A DNA stretch of 50,620 bases from Lachnospiraceae bacterium UBA4631 (GCA_002406015.1 DHMX01000004.1:1-50620); one strand, 5' to 3'. Shown: positions 16,962 through 24,580, counted from the first letter of the stretch. Program-made: numbers and translations. The notes: generated by a model not told the origin, from the letters alone.

Positions 16962-18047
16962 CTATCTTCCACGTACCTGATAATGCCGGTATGAGATTTT
17001 TGTAATCACTAAAAATGCTGCAGATGCTATCAACCACAATACAGGTGCCACCTGTAAATTATTAAAGAATCTTCCAAATATATGAATCAATCTATATTCC
17101 GTAAATGTCCATGAACCGATATATGCCCCCGGAAGATAGCTCCATAACAGGGAAAACACTCCCAGTCTTTCCGGCACATTCAACATAGATAAAAATAAGC
17201 CTATCACCATAATTGCGGTTGCTGCCGAACGACTGCCTAACATCTGCGAAAGAAACATAGCGAACGCTGCATAAGCAATACCTGCCATCATAAATAACAT
17301 AAACATATACAAATATGCTTCTCCTATCGTTATGTTCAGCATACAACCGGTCACTCGAATTTGAAGCGGTGCTTGAAATCCCGAAATTCCATAAATACCA
17401 AAACTGCATCCAGACACAATTGCAAACAAATACAATGCCAATAACATTCCAACACTAATTCCGGCGAATGCCTTTGCTCCAAACATTTTTTCCCTATTTA
17501 CACTGCTAAAAATAATCTGGTCCGTTCCATGTATTTTTTCATCAGAATAAATACCACTAATTGCTATTGCAGTCAAAATCAACAGCATAAAATTCGCAAT
17601 GTAAACAGATACAAATATTCCGGCAAAACCCTCCTCATACTGATATGTAAATGGCTTTTTTACGGAAGCTTCTTTTTCCATCCAATAAGCCTTTTCTTCA
17701 TCTGATAAACAAGCTATATTCATCTGCCTCTCATTCATTGCTTCTCTGGCAGTATATACCTGTTCCTCATTAACGGTACCATAATCTGTAGTTCCCATAC
17801 AAAAATTAATAAAATTACGAAATACAATATATTCATTTTTGTTTTCAGCTTCCTGTGTCTCCGTTATCAGAGAATTATCTATAGTTCTTCCGGAAAACTG
17901 CCTGCAGCTCTTACTATTTGCGGCTCTTCCGACAATTACATCTGTTAATCCCACCGTCAACAGAACCAATGTCATAAGCATTACCGCAATCCATAATATC
18001 TTCTGGCATAAGATTTTTTTCATTTCATAGCAATACAATGTTTTCAT
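16962..18047 (-). CDS. ABC transporter permease
   Basis: A 361-aa membrane protein with one N-terminal membrane segment (about 15-35), a long probably external region (about 36-135) and five or six further segments, the usual layout of ABC-2-type permeases that pair with a separate ATPase. The ATG overlaps the stop codon of the ATPase gene by four bases (ATGA), a classical coupling. Expression is under the TetR operators at 18769-18818. Export of a peptide, drug or lipid is possible; nothing in the sequence identifies the substrate. Confidence 0.85.
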   Translation of the reverse strand: MKTLYCYEMKKILCQKILWIAVMLMTLVLLTVGLTDVIVGRAANSKSCRQFSGRTIDNSLITETQEAENKNEYIVFRNFINFCMGTTDYGTVNEEQVYTAREAMNERQMNIACLSDEEKAYWMEKEASVKKPFTYQYEEGFAGIFVSVYIANFMLLILTAIAISGIYSDEKIHGTDQIIFSSVNREKMFGAKAFAGISVGMLLALYLFAIVSGCSFGIYGISGFQAPLQIRVTGCMLNITIGEAYLYMFMLFMMAGIAYAAFAMFLSQMLGSRSAATAIMVIGLFLSMLNVPERLGVFSLLWSYLPGAYIGSWTFTEYRLIHIFGRFFNNLQVAPVLWLIASAAFLVITKISYRHYQVRGR

Positions 18048-18745
18048 TCTTCTTCTCCTCCGAATATATCCAGATACAAGGTTTCCAAATCCTTTCCCGT
18101 TTCTTCCTCCGTTCCGTCAAATACCTTCTGACCATCCTTTATAATCAAAATTCGGTCCGCACACTTTTCCACATCCGAAACTATATGCGTTGACAATAGC
18201 ACAATACTGTCCTTACCCAGTTTTTCGAAAATATGTCTGAACCGAACTCTCTCCTTCGGATCAAGTCCTGCTGTAGGCTCATCTAATACAATCAGCTTCG
18301 GATAATTCAAAAGTGTCTGTGCAATCCCCAACCGACGTTTCATTCCACCGGAGTATGTTTTAATTTTCTTATTTGCATCTTTTTCCAGATTCACCTGTTC
18401 TAAAAGTTCTTTACTGCGTACTCTGGCCGTTTGACGGTCAAGCCCCTTCAGTGCTGCGACATACAGCAGGAACTCCATTCCTGTAAATTCCGGATAATAT
18501 CCAAAATCCTGTGGTAAATATCCAATCAAATTCCTGTATTCTTTGTCTTCCACAGCATATTGATTCAATGCTATAGAACCGCTTGTCGGCTTCATAACTC
18601 CGCAAATCATTCTCATTAATGTACTTTTACCTGCACCATTTGCTCCAAGAAGTCCGATAATCCCCGGTGTAAGTGTACAGGATAAATGTGCAATTGCTGT
18701 TTTGCTTGCATACTGCTTTGTTAAATCATTTATTTTCAGTTCCAT
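18044..18745 (-). CDS. ABC transporter ATP-binding protein
   Basis: A 233-aa ATPase. It has Walker A GANGAGKST, Q-loop LPQDFGYYPE, signature YSGGMKRRLGIAQ, and Walker B LIVLDEPTAGLDP followed by the H-loop LSTHIVSDVE. The protein is of the drug/antibiotic exporter (ABC-2) class. I start it at ATG 18745 (MELKINDLTK) because AGGAGG lies 9 bases upstream; the frame extends to a TTG at 18766, but that would include the ribosome-binding site. It forms a two-gene operon with the overlapping permease. The promoter directly in front has one operator in the spacer and one after the -10. Confidence 0.92.
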   Translation of the reverse strand: MELKINDLTKQYASKTAIAHLSCTLTPGIIGLLGANGAGKSTLMRMICGVMKPTSGSIALNQYAVEDKEYRNLIGYLPQDFGYYPEFTGMEFLLYVAALKGLDRQTARVRSKELLEQVNLEKDANKKIKTYSGGMKRRLGIAQTLLNYPKLIVLDEPTAGLDPKERVRFRHIFEKLGKDSIVLLSTHIVSDVEKCADRILIIKDGQKVFDGTEEETGKDLETLYLDIFGGEEE

Positions 18746-18768
18746 TCTATTTATCCTCCTATGCAAAA

Positions 18769-18818
18769 GTTACCAATCGGTTACTTTGCATTATAGTAAC
18801 CGATTGGTAACTTGTCAA
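18769..18818 (-). promoter_or_regulatory. Consensus promoter with two perfect TetR operators, ABC transporter operon
   Basis: On the minus strand, TTGACA (18813-18818), 17 bases, TATAAT (18790-18795). Operator copy 1 (18796-18811) occupies the spacer and copy 2 (18769-18784) follows the -10. The two 16-bp copies are perfect inverted complements of each other (GTTACCAATCGGTTAC / GTAACCGATTGGTAAC). Their near-identity to the site at 16902-16917 links this promoter to the TetR at 16238-16873. Confidence 0.92.
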
Positions 18819-18879
18819 GTATCTTTGTTATTTTTTCAACCAATGCCTTCTACACCATAGTCCACCTGCTTATGCAGCC

Positions 18880-19497
18880 TTATTTCATAATATACAAATG
18901 TATTCCCAGTGCTGCATTAAAGCCGGTTGCAGCAAAAACGCTAAAGCGTTCCACGATTCCAAAATACGCTTCCGGAACAATATTCATACCAATTGCTCCT
19001 ACTAACATCATTCCCAACGCAATTCCTGCACAAATACCATAAGACCTGCACTGTTTATCTCTGGCACCCGCAACAATGATAATAATTAATGATACAATAG
19101 ACAAAAGCACCACCAATATTGTTGCAAGAATGTGCATCTTATCCTGAAATGTGCCGGCATATCCACTGTCACTCAACGGAAACAGGCTGTATCCAACTGC
19201 TGATACCCAATCCATAGCTGTGAAAATATAGATTCCTACTCTTAAGGCTTTCGTTTTCCTTCCTTGAATCCCTACACACACCATCATGGCACATATCAAT
19301 GTGCATACGCCATACAGACAGCTTAACTGATTCCATAACGAAAGGGATGGTGCATTTGCTGCACTTAAATCACTGACCGCTTGTGCCATCCAATTATATC
19401 CCGGATATGCCAGCGGCGAAAATACAACTGCTGCCGTGTAAGAAAGAAATGCTACAATTCCAAACAATCCACAATAATTCAACAAACTCTTTTTCAT
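18880..19497 (-). CDS. DUF998-family membrane protein
   Basis: A 205-aa membrane protein with six hydrophobic segments. It has the DUF998 landmarks: an early loop YPGYNWMAQAVSDLSA after the first helix and a central polar loop before MHILATILVVLL. The function of the family is not established. A typical AGGAGG lies before the ATG. It follows the methyltransferase gene by 38 bases on the same strand and is probably the third gene of the TetR-methyltransferase operon. Confidence 0.8.
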   Translation of the reverse strand: MKKSLLNYCGLFGIVAFLSYTAAVVFSPLAYPGYNWMAQAVSDLSAANAPSLSLWNQLSCLYGVCTLICAMMVCVGIQGRKTKALRVGIYIFTAMDWVSAVGYSLFPLSDSGYAGTFQDKMHILATILVVLLSIVSLIIIIVAGARDKQCRSYGICAGIALGMMLVGAIGMNIVPEAYFGIVERFSVFAATGFNAALGIHLYIMK

Positions 19498-19535
19498 TAC
19501 AAACCTCCTGCTTCCCTTTATCTATGACTTTTTAA

Positions 19536-20294
19536 TCAAATCCGCTTGGAATATACCAATAACTGGATAGCATTTTCAGAAGATGGTTTCCCGTTAAAAT
19601 CCGCATAACTGCCACTTACGCTCATTCCAATATCAGAAAAGATTTCCTTTATTTCATCCAGTGAATACAATCTTATAGGATTTCCCTCTGGCATTTCAGG
19701 CTTGGAAAGCACTTCACCATAAGGATAGTCGGCTTGTCCATACAATAATGTTTTAGTTTTGCTGTTCCATTCAAATTCAGATAGCGTTAATCCCTTTTCC
19801 CCTGCATCCCATAACTTGCATGGAAAATGTGTCTCGGCATAACTGCCATTCATTATGTCCATAAAATGTTTTCCGCCACTTTTCAAAGCCTTGGAAACCG
19901 CCGCAAAAATCTTTTTATTTTCTTCATCGTTTTCAAGATACCCAATTGCACCATCTGCCATATTTATAACCACGTCAAATTCATTATTAAATGGTACCTC
20001 ACGGACATCCGAACAGATAAATTTTGCATTCAGCTTCTCTTTTTGTGCCTGTTTTGTGGCATACTCTATATATTGTGCCGTAATATCAACCCCCGTCACT
20101 TCATACCCGCGTCTTGCAAGCTCCAAAGAATGCCGTCCAAATCCACAGGCAAGGTCCAGTATCCGCTCACCTCCCCTTAATTCCAGTTTCTCAACCAGAA
20201 AATCAACCTGTCGTTTCGTATCTTCAACCCACGACTGATTCTGAATATCAAGTGTCCAAATTTTCTTATACCAGTCTTTTTCCATTGCTTTCAT
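19536..20294 (-). CDS. Class I SAM-dependent methyltransferase
   Basis: A 252-aa cytoplasmic methyltransferase. Motif I is ILDLACGFGRHSLELARRGY, followed by the acidic end of strand 2 (VTGVD), then FICSDVREVPF and FDVVINMADGAIGYL. The fold and motifs are clear; the methyl acceptor is not. Several in-frame starts exist; ATG at 20294 (MKAMEKDWYK) has AGGAG 10 bases upstream, while a GTG at 20312 would contain that site. The start overlaps the 3' end of the preceding tetR by 29 bases, implying translational coupling. Confidence 0.85.
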   Translation of the reverse strand: MKAMEKDWYKKIWTLDIQNQSWVEDTKRQVDFLVEKLELRGGERILDLACGFGRHSLELARRGYEVTGVDITAQYIEYATKQAQKEKLNAKFICSDVREVPFNNEFDVVINMADGAIGYLENDEENKKIFAAVSKALKSGGKHFMDIMNGSYAETHFPCKLWDAGEKGLTLSEFEWNSKTKTLLYGQADYPYGEVLSKPEMPEGNPIRLYSLDEIKEIFSDIGMSVSGSYADFNGKPSSENAIQLLVYSKRI

Positions 20295-20901
20295 CGAAAT
20301 CATTCTCCTCACAAAACCATTTTAAATAATCATCCAGAAGATTTTTATCCGATTGTTCCTCTTTACAGCCCCCACAGCTTCGGTCCAGTTCATAATCCAT
20401 TAGTCCATGAATTGTCATCGCAAAGCTTACGGCACTCATATCTGCATTTTTAAAATGAAGCATCTTATGTACTTCCATTGCATAAAATAGCTGCTTCGTT
20501 GCTATTATCATTCTACTTGTTTCTTCTGCAAGGATTCTTGCTGCCATTGGCTGAATACTTCTTTCTGAATAAATAACCTTATAGAAATTCATCATTTCTT
20601 CCTGATGATTCATTTGAATATATCCCTGAACCGCTATCTGCAATACTTCATATGCCGTTTTACCTACAAAAAGTGTACTGTAATCAATCGTCTTTATGTT
20701 TGTCCTTTTCTTTGCCTGTTCCCTGAGAAATTGATACATTGCCTCTACAATTTCCTCCTTCGAGGTAAAGTGCTTATATAGTGATGGCTTCTTGATTCCT
20801 ATTTTATCAGCTATCATACTCATAGAAACACTTGCAAGTCCATTCTTCGCCGCAAGCTCTAATGTTGCCATGATTATTTCTTCTTTTCGATTTGTACTCA
20901 T
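20266..20901 (-). CDS. TetR-family regulator of the methyltransferase operon
   Basis: A 211-aa TetR regulator. The HTH domain is at about residues 5-52 (MATLELAAKNGLASVSMSMIADKIGIKKP read in parts, then SLYKHFTSKEEIVEAM). The C-terminal half contains a Cys-containing segment SCGGCKEEQ, possibly relevant to sensing. The start codon is uncertain: ATG 20901 (MSTNRKEE) is preceded by AAGGG at about 13 bases, and the predicted transcription start lies too close to the earlier frame start at 20940. It overlaps the methyltransferase gene. It is less similar to the other two TetR proteins of this region than they are to each other. Confidence 0.82.
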   Translation of the reverse strand: MSTNRKEEIIMATLELAAKNGLASVSMSMIADKIGIKKPSLYKHFTSKEEIVEAMYQFLREQAKKRTNIKTIDYSTLFVGKTAYEVLQIAVQGYIQMNHQEEMMNFYKVIYSERSIQPMAARILAEETSRMIIATKQLFYAMEVHKMLHFKNADMSAVSFAMTIHGLMDYELDRSCGGCKEEQSDKNLLDDYLKWFCEENDFDESNGKRLV

Positions 20902-20921
20902 TATACATTCCATACCCTTCT

Positions 20922-20980
20922 GTAGCCCTTTGGCTACCATTCGTTAGCTTTATGGTAATACTTATTTTCTGATTTTTCAA
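20922..20980 (-). promoter_or_regulatory. Promoter and inverted repeats before the third tetR
   Basis: On the minus strand, TTGAAA (20975-20980), 17 bases, TACCAT (20952-20957). The -10 is one arm of an inverted repeat, TACCAT-N11-ATGGTA (20935-20957), and a second repeat GTAGCC-N4-GGCTAC (20922-20937) overlaps it. Either could be the operator of this TetR; the second could also form a 5' RNA hairpin. Confidence 0.5.
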
Positions 20981-21049
20981 GTATCAATTTTATTTAGTTG
21001 CATATAAAATAAACTATCTTTACTCTTGTTCAGGCGTCGAAGCATTTAT

Positions 21050-21676
21050 CTAAAATATCTGCCCCGGCAATTTCTTCTTCTCCTTAAGCGGAAATGACTT
21101 GTCATATTCTTCTACTTCTTTCTCATCCACCAAATAACCTGCCGGTGTCGCATATTCACCTGTAACACCATCTAAATATCCGGGTATCAGTTCTTTGCAC
21201 AAGAAAAACGAAGCATCCGCTCCCTCCGGAAGACCATGATACCGAATGCCAAATTCACTTGCATACCGAAAACCACTCTTACCGTAAAAATCAATATTTC
21301 CTTCAAAACAGATTGCTCCACAGCCCAGCTCTGCTGCTTTTTCAAGTGAATAGTCCAATAAAATTTTTCCGTATCCCAATCGCTTTAATTCAGGAATGAT
21401 GCCTATTGGTCCCATAGTCATAATCGGAATATTCCTTCCGTCATCCGCTTTTATAATTGCCCTCATGAACATATTCTGACCAATCAGGTTTCCATCCTGC
21501 TCCATAACAAAATCAAGTTCCGGAACAAATGCCGCATCATTCCTAAGCTGATGCAATACATAATGTTCCAAGCATCCCGGACGATATACGTTCCAAAAGC
21601 TTTCTCTCACAAGATTTTCAACCTCACGCTGTTCTTCTTTTCTTTCTAAACGAATAATTATATGTTTCTTATCCAT
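21050..21676 (-). CDS. GNAT-family N-acetyltransferase
   Basis: A 208-aa acetyltransferase. The acetyl-CoA binding region is visible as IMTMGPIGIIPELKRLGYGK (the RxxGxG/A-type turn), followed by LLDYSLEKAAELGCGAICFEG and the C-terminal FYGKSGFRYA typical of the fold. It would transfer an acetyl group to an amine-bearing small molecule or protein; the acceptor is unknown. ATG 21676 is preceded by AGGAG at 7 bases and overlaps the last 8 bases of the upstream tetR, so translation is coupled. The longer frame to 21694 is less likely. Confidence 0.85.
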   Translation of the reverse strand: MDKKHIIIRLERKEEQREVENLVRESFWNVYRPGCLEHYVLHQLRNDAAFVPELDFVMEQDGNLIGQNMFMRAIIKADDGRNIPIMTMGPIGIIPELKRLGYGKILLDYSLEKAAELGCGAICFEGNIDFYGKSGFRYASEFGIRYHGLPEGADASFFLCKELIPGYLDGVTGEYATPAGYLVDEKEVEEYDKSFPLKEKKKLPGQIF

Positions 21677-22283
21677 TTTCTTTCTCCTCTTCAATCCTTA
21701 ATTCCTTTACAATTTCAATCATTGCTTGTTTAAATTGCTGTTTTACCGCATCCTTGTCGACTGCTCCATCATACAAGCTATAAAAGAAAAACATATTTGC
21801 ATAGAATTGAACAGCCTTCTTTTCAGCCTTATCAATTCCGATGCTTTCAAACAAATCTTTCACATATCCGACCGGACCGCTGACTAAATACTGCTGATAT
21901 AACCCTTGCATTTCATCACTCCGAAACTGCTCAATTGTAAGCATTCTTCGAAAAGCGGATGCAAAATCATCCTCCGTCCAATACAGAAATAACGCATAGC
22001 TGTAGTTCTTAAAATCTTCCAAGGATGCCTTCCGGTATTTTTCAGGCATATCACTTATAGTTCCTTCCGGCATATCATAGCTTTCCGCCTGCTGGGTGTC
22101 GCCTTGCTCCATTCGTTTGACTATATGCAAAAAAATATCCCGCTTGTTCTGATAATGTCTATACAAAGCCCCCTTTGTCATACCAAGTTCTCCTGCAATC
22201 TGACTGACTGATACTGCTTCATATCCATCCCTTGCAAACAAATGTAGTGCAACACGTAAAATATCTTCCTTTGTATTTCCTAT
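21669..22283 (-). CDS. TetR-family regulator, probably started at an AUA codon
   Basis: As drawn, a 204-aa TetR. The first ATG/GTG/TTG in frame is a TTG at 22241, which would delete helix 1 and most of helix 2 of the DNA-binding domain. Upstream of it the frame continues KEDILRVALHLFARDGYE, which aligns with RILEEALKLFSQSGY of the paralogue at 16238-16873. The only place for a start is ATA at 22281-22283, exactly 8 bases after a perfect AGGAGG (22292-22297) and downstream of a good promoter. Either AUA is used (rare, low efficiency), the codon was ATG and has mutated, or one base is misread. The rest (LGMTKGALYRHYQNKRDIF; FRRMLTIEQFRSDEMQGLYQ) is intact. It overlaps the GNAT gene by 8 bases. 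Confidence 0.75.
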   Translation of the reverse strand: MGNTKEDILRVALHLFARDGYEAVSVSQIAGELGMTKGALYRHYQNKRDIFLHIVKRMEQGDTQQAESYDMPEGTISDMPEKYRKASLEDFKNYSYALFLYWTEDDFASAFRRMLTIEQFRSDEMQGLYQQYLVSGPVGYVKDLFESIGIDKAEKKAVQFYANMFFFYSLYDGAVDKDAVKQQFKQAMIEIVKELRIEEEKENG

Positions 22284-22298
22284 TTTAACCGCCTCCTT

Positions 22299-22350
22299 TG
22301 TAAACGACCGTTTACAAATAGAGTATAGTGAACGCTCGTTTATTTGTCAA
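22299..22350 (-). promoter_or_regulatory. Promoter and operator of the tetR-GNAT operon
   Basis: On the minus strand, TTGACA (22345-22350), 17 bases, TATACT (22322-22327). A palindrome TGTAAAC-N4-GTTTACA (22299-22316) follows the -10, and a half-like sequence (AAACGAGCGTT) lies in the spacer. The design repeats that of the other TetR promoters in this region. Transcription should begin near 22315, leaving no canonical start codon until 22241. Confidence 0.85.
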
Positions 22351-22358
22351 GTCAAAAA

Positions 22359-22394
22359 AATCCCTGCTACCGATTTTCATCAATAGCAGGGATT
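22359..22394 (-). repeat. Hairpin repeat copy 1 (AATCCCTGCTA ... TAGCAGGGATT)
   Basis: Perfect 11-bp arms around a 14-base loop. On the minus strand a T7 run follows, so it can terminate the mntA transcript. The same 36-base unit, with a single loop difference, occurs at 24163-24198, and a decayed copy at 22911-22938. The loop core (ATTGGTGAAAATCGG-like) is conserved as well as the stem, which is more than independent terminators would need. Confidence 0.8.
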
Positions 22395-22516
22395 CTAATT
22401 TCCATTAGTTTAATTCCATAATTCTCATAACTACAATTGTATTTTTCTTTTAATAATTCTATATCATTACAATATCCTATAATTCTCTTCAGAATATCTA
22501 TATCACTATTCTTCAT
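22367..22516 (-). pseudogene. hepT: Truncated HepT-like (HEPN/DUF86) toxin remnant
   Basis: A 49-aa frame whose ATG overlaps the end of mntA by 11 bases. Its first 30 or so residues (MKNSDIDILKRIIGYCNDIE) resemble the start of HepT/DUF86 proteins, which are normally about 110-140 aa. The catalytic RX4H motif of the HEPN domain would lie much further downstream and is missing. The frame instead runs into hairpin repeat copy 1 and ends with IPAIDENR encoded by the repeat. It is probably an inactive remnant created by a deletion with an end at the repeat. Assignment rests on the N-terminal pattern and on the mntA neighbour. Confidence 0.6.
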
Positions 22517-22799
22517 AAAGAACCACTCCCTCACTTTGGATATTATCTAAAAACTTCTTGTCTCTTATTCCTGTAGTTACAACATCAACATGACACTTTA
22601 ATGTATCCTCTAAATCATATACAAATGCCATATACTTTATCAAACTTGTCATCTTTCCTTTATCAACATATATATCAATGTCACTTTCATCATTTGCTTC
22701 TCCTCTTGCATAAGAGCCAAATAAACACATACGAGATATGCCATGCTTCTTCGCAATTGGTACTGTTTTTACTTTTATTTCTTCAATTGTATAGCACAT
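22506..22799 (-). CDS. mntA: MntA-type nucleotidyltransferase antitoxin
   Basis: A 97-aa minimal nucleotidyltransferase. The catalytic signature GSYARGEANDESDIDI is at residues of about 28-43 with the paired Asp residues, and a third acidic residue is in HVDVVTT (about 69-75). In complete MntA-HepT systems this protein AMPylates the HEPN toxin. Here the partner is truncated, so it is an orphan antitoxin or a leftover. AGGAGG lies 8 bases before the ATG. It is flanked by copies 1 and 3 of the hairpin repeat. Confidence 0.85.
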   Translation of the reverse strand: MCYTIEEIKVKTVPIAKKHGISRMCLFGSYARGEANDESDIDIYVDKGKMTSLIKYMAFVYDLEDTLKCHVDVVTTGIRDKKFLDNIQSEGVVLYEE

Positions 22800-22910
22800 A
22801 CCTCATACCTCCTCATATACATATATTTATTATTTCGTGATTTCATCACTCCATGCATTTCACAAAAATTCTGTCCGGCATACACCAAGCAGGATTCTCG
22901 CAAAAAATAA

Positions 22911-22938
22911 TTGACTGCTAACGATTTTCACCAATAGC
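22911..22938 (-). repeat. Hairpin repeat copy 3, decayed
   Basis: The plus-strand sequence CTGCTAACGATTTTCACCAA and following TAGC keep the loop and inner stem of the 36-base repeat, but the outer stem is lost. A minus-strand T-run (ATTATTTTTTG) still follows. It sits directly after the stop codon of the DUF2262 gene. Confidence 0.6.
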
Positions 22939-22943
22939 TTACT

Positions 22944-24107
22944 TTATCCCTCAATCATTGCCTTTTCAAAATCTCCGTTTGCATTAACTCCTATGGTTAT
23001 GACATGGTCGGTAAACATTCCATCACTGTCATACATAAGGCTCATACTTCCATCATTGTAAATATCGATTATAGGCATTCCGATTCTTTTCATAAATTCT
23101 TCTTTTGAAATTTCATTCATATCATCATTCATCCAGTCATATGCCAGTTCCAGTAATTCTTCCGCAGCATATTCCCTTACCTTGCTGTCAAAAATCAAAA
23201 GATTATCATATATATCATCCAACTTCCTTATATGATTTTTTACAGCAATATTTTCCTCGGATACATGAAGAAACACATCTATTTTCTCACCCAAATAATT
23301 CAGCTTTCCTTCAAATTGGTTATATCTTCTGTTTAATGTAAATTCCGTTTCTTTGTAGGTAACTATAACCGGTTTCTTGTATTCTTCCTTTACCTCTTCC
23401 AGCCACTGATTCTGAACTTTCTTAACAACATTAACAAGCATATATGAGTTTTCACTTATTTTACTTTTTCTCGCCCTGATATGATATATACCCAGAGCTT
23501 CAAAATTATATTTTAGTTTCAACTTGGATTCCTTCTCAATCCAATGCAGAAAAAACGGATGCCGGTCTATCTCATTGGTTTTCAAATTTACTGAAGCGAT
23601 GACTGTTGTTCCCGGCATTCTGTATGCCATATTGCAAGTCCATCCACATATCTTACCTTTGATTAAAACTGCCAGTTCAAGAACCTCTTCACTAAATTTT
23701 GATTCAAAAAGGTATACCGGGTCAAACCTGTCATCCTTAATATTATATTCTAACACATCGTCTATATAATACCTTACAAATTTGTCTGTCGGCTTATTTA
23801 TGTATTCCCTTGCCAGAATGCGATATATCTTTCCTTCTTCAAACTTAAAGCCATATTTGAATCCAAACAAACCTTTCTTTTTTGGCACCAACCACTTCAG
23901 TTGCTTATAAGCTACAGAATCTGTCGGAAGCATTTCTCCTGTTTTTACATCTAGTGCAATATCAAACCTTGCACTTGCCTCATAGCAATTTTGTAAACTG
24001 TTAAATTCCCCTGTTTTTCCTTTTTTATAGCACCAACTAATCCTAACAATCAGCTCCCTTTGTTCTTCCCTGTAGTTTTCCATATATTCTGCAATGGTTT
24101 CTGCCAT
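22944..24107 (-). CDS. DUF2262-domain protein of unknown function
   Basis: A 387-aa soluble protein without signal peptide or membrane segments. The C-terminal part (about residues 245-385) matches my recollection of DUF2262: TLNRRYNQFEGKLNYLGEK, then ELAYDWMNDD, ISKEEFMKRIG and a final Asp-rich strand pair. The N-terminal 240 residues are rich in Lys, Tyr and Trp and I cannot assign them. I start it at ATG 24107 (GAGGAG 11 bases upstream); a GTG at 24119 is possible. It is an accessory gene between hairpin copies 2 and 3, with no functional partner visible. Confidence 0.65.
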   Translation of the reverse strand: MAETIAEYMENYREEQRELIVRISWCYKKGKTGEFNSLQNCYEASARFDIALDVKTGEMLPTDSVAYKQLKWLVPKKKGLFGFKYGFKFEEGKIYRILAREYINKPTDKFVRYYIDDVLEYNIKDDRFDPVYLFESKFSEEVLELAVLIKGKICGWTCNMAYRMPGTTVIASVNLKTNEIDRHPFFLHWIEKESKLKLKYNFEALGIYHIRARKSKISENSYMLVNVVKKVQNQWLEEVKEEYKKPVIVTYKETEFTLNRRYNQFEGKLNYLGEKIDVFLHVSEENIAVKNHIRKLDDIYDNLLIFDSKVREYAAEELLELAYDWMNDDMNEISKEEFMKRIGMPIIDIYNDGSMSLMYDSDGMFTDHVITIGVNANGDFEKAMIEG

Positions 24108-24162
24108 AGTCCTTTTCACTCCTCAATTCTATACAATTATTCATTTCAAGATTTTGGTCAAA

Positions 24163-24198
24163 AATCCCTGCTACCGATTTTCACCAATAGCAGGGATT
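24163..24198 (-). repeat. Hairpin repeat copy 2 (AATCCCTGCTA ... TAGCAGGGATT)
   Basis: Identical arms to copy 1 and one loop base different. On the minus strand it is followed by TTTTTGACC. It lies about 60 bases after the stop codon of the ppdK 3'-end duplicate at 24259-24284, so it may once have been the terminator of ppdK. Confidence 0.8.
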
Positions 24199-24580
24199 CT
24201 AGTTCTTATTCAGTCAATTCCATATTGAAAAGACGACCTTCTCTTATTATGAAATTTTTCTTACTTGTTTGCAATAGCAGCCTGTGTGGCGGTGGTTCAC
24301 CCGTGAGTCATTAAAATAGAATTTTCAAGTTAATTTGTAATTAAACCCATGACTTCATAATATCAAAATAACATTAAAAAATTATGAAACAATTAATGCA
24401 AATTCAATAAACTCATGGAAATATTATAATATTACAAATGATACCTCATTAATATTCAGCTTTTCAGCTGGTGCAATATCATATTTATACAAAACCCAGC
24501 CTCCTTTTAATATCACGAATAATTTAGAATTTATGTTATTTTATCATAAGATAAGCACAGAGACTTCTATTCTTCATTCT
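24199..24580. other. AT-rich non-coding stretch with ppdK remnant
   Basis: This 382-base gap has no supportable gene. It contains the 26-base ppdK 3'-end duplicate (24259-24284, separate entry). On its right side it has AT-rich sequence with several imperfect repeats and no clear terminator or promoter. Confidence 0.6.
24259..24284 (-). repeat. 26-bp duplicate of the 3' end of ppdK (left copy of a direct repeat)
   Basis: TCTTACTTGTTTGCAATAGC and the following AGCCTG match 25267-25292 base for base. On the minus strand it encodes the last residues of PpdK, QAAIANK and stop. The two copies are 1008 bases apart in the same orientation and enclose the DUF4160 pair. This pattern fits an attachment-site duplication or a recombination scar. 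Confidence 0.85.

Noticed and set aside
22359..24198. CRISPR-like repeats
   Set aside because: Only two good copies, 1.8 kb apart, with genes between; no regular spacers and no cas genes.
24285..24310. tRNA-like GGTTCACCCG sequence
   Set aside because: No acceptor stem, D-arm or anticodon arm can be drawn around it.
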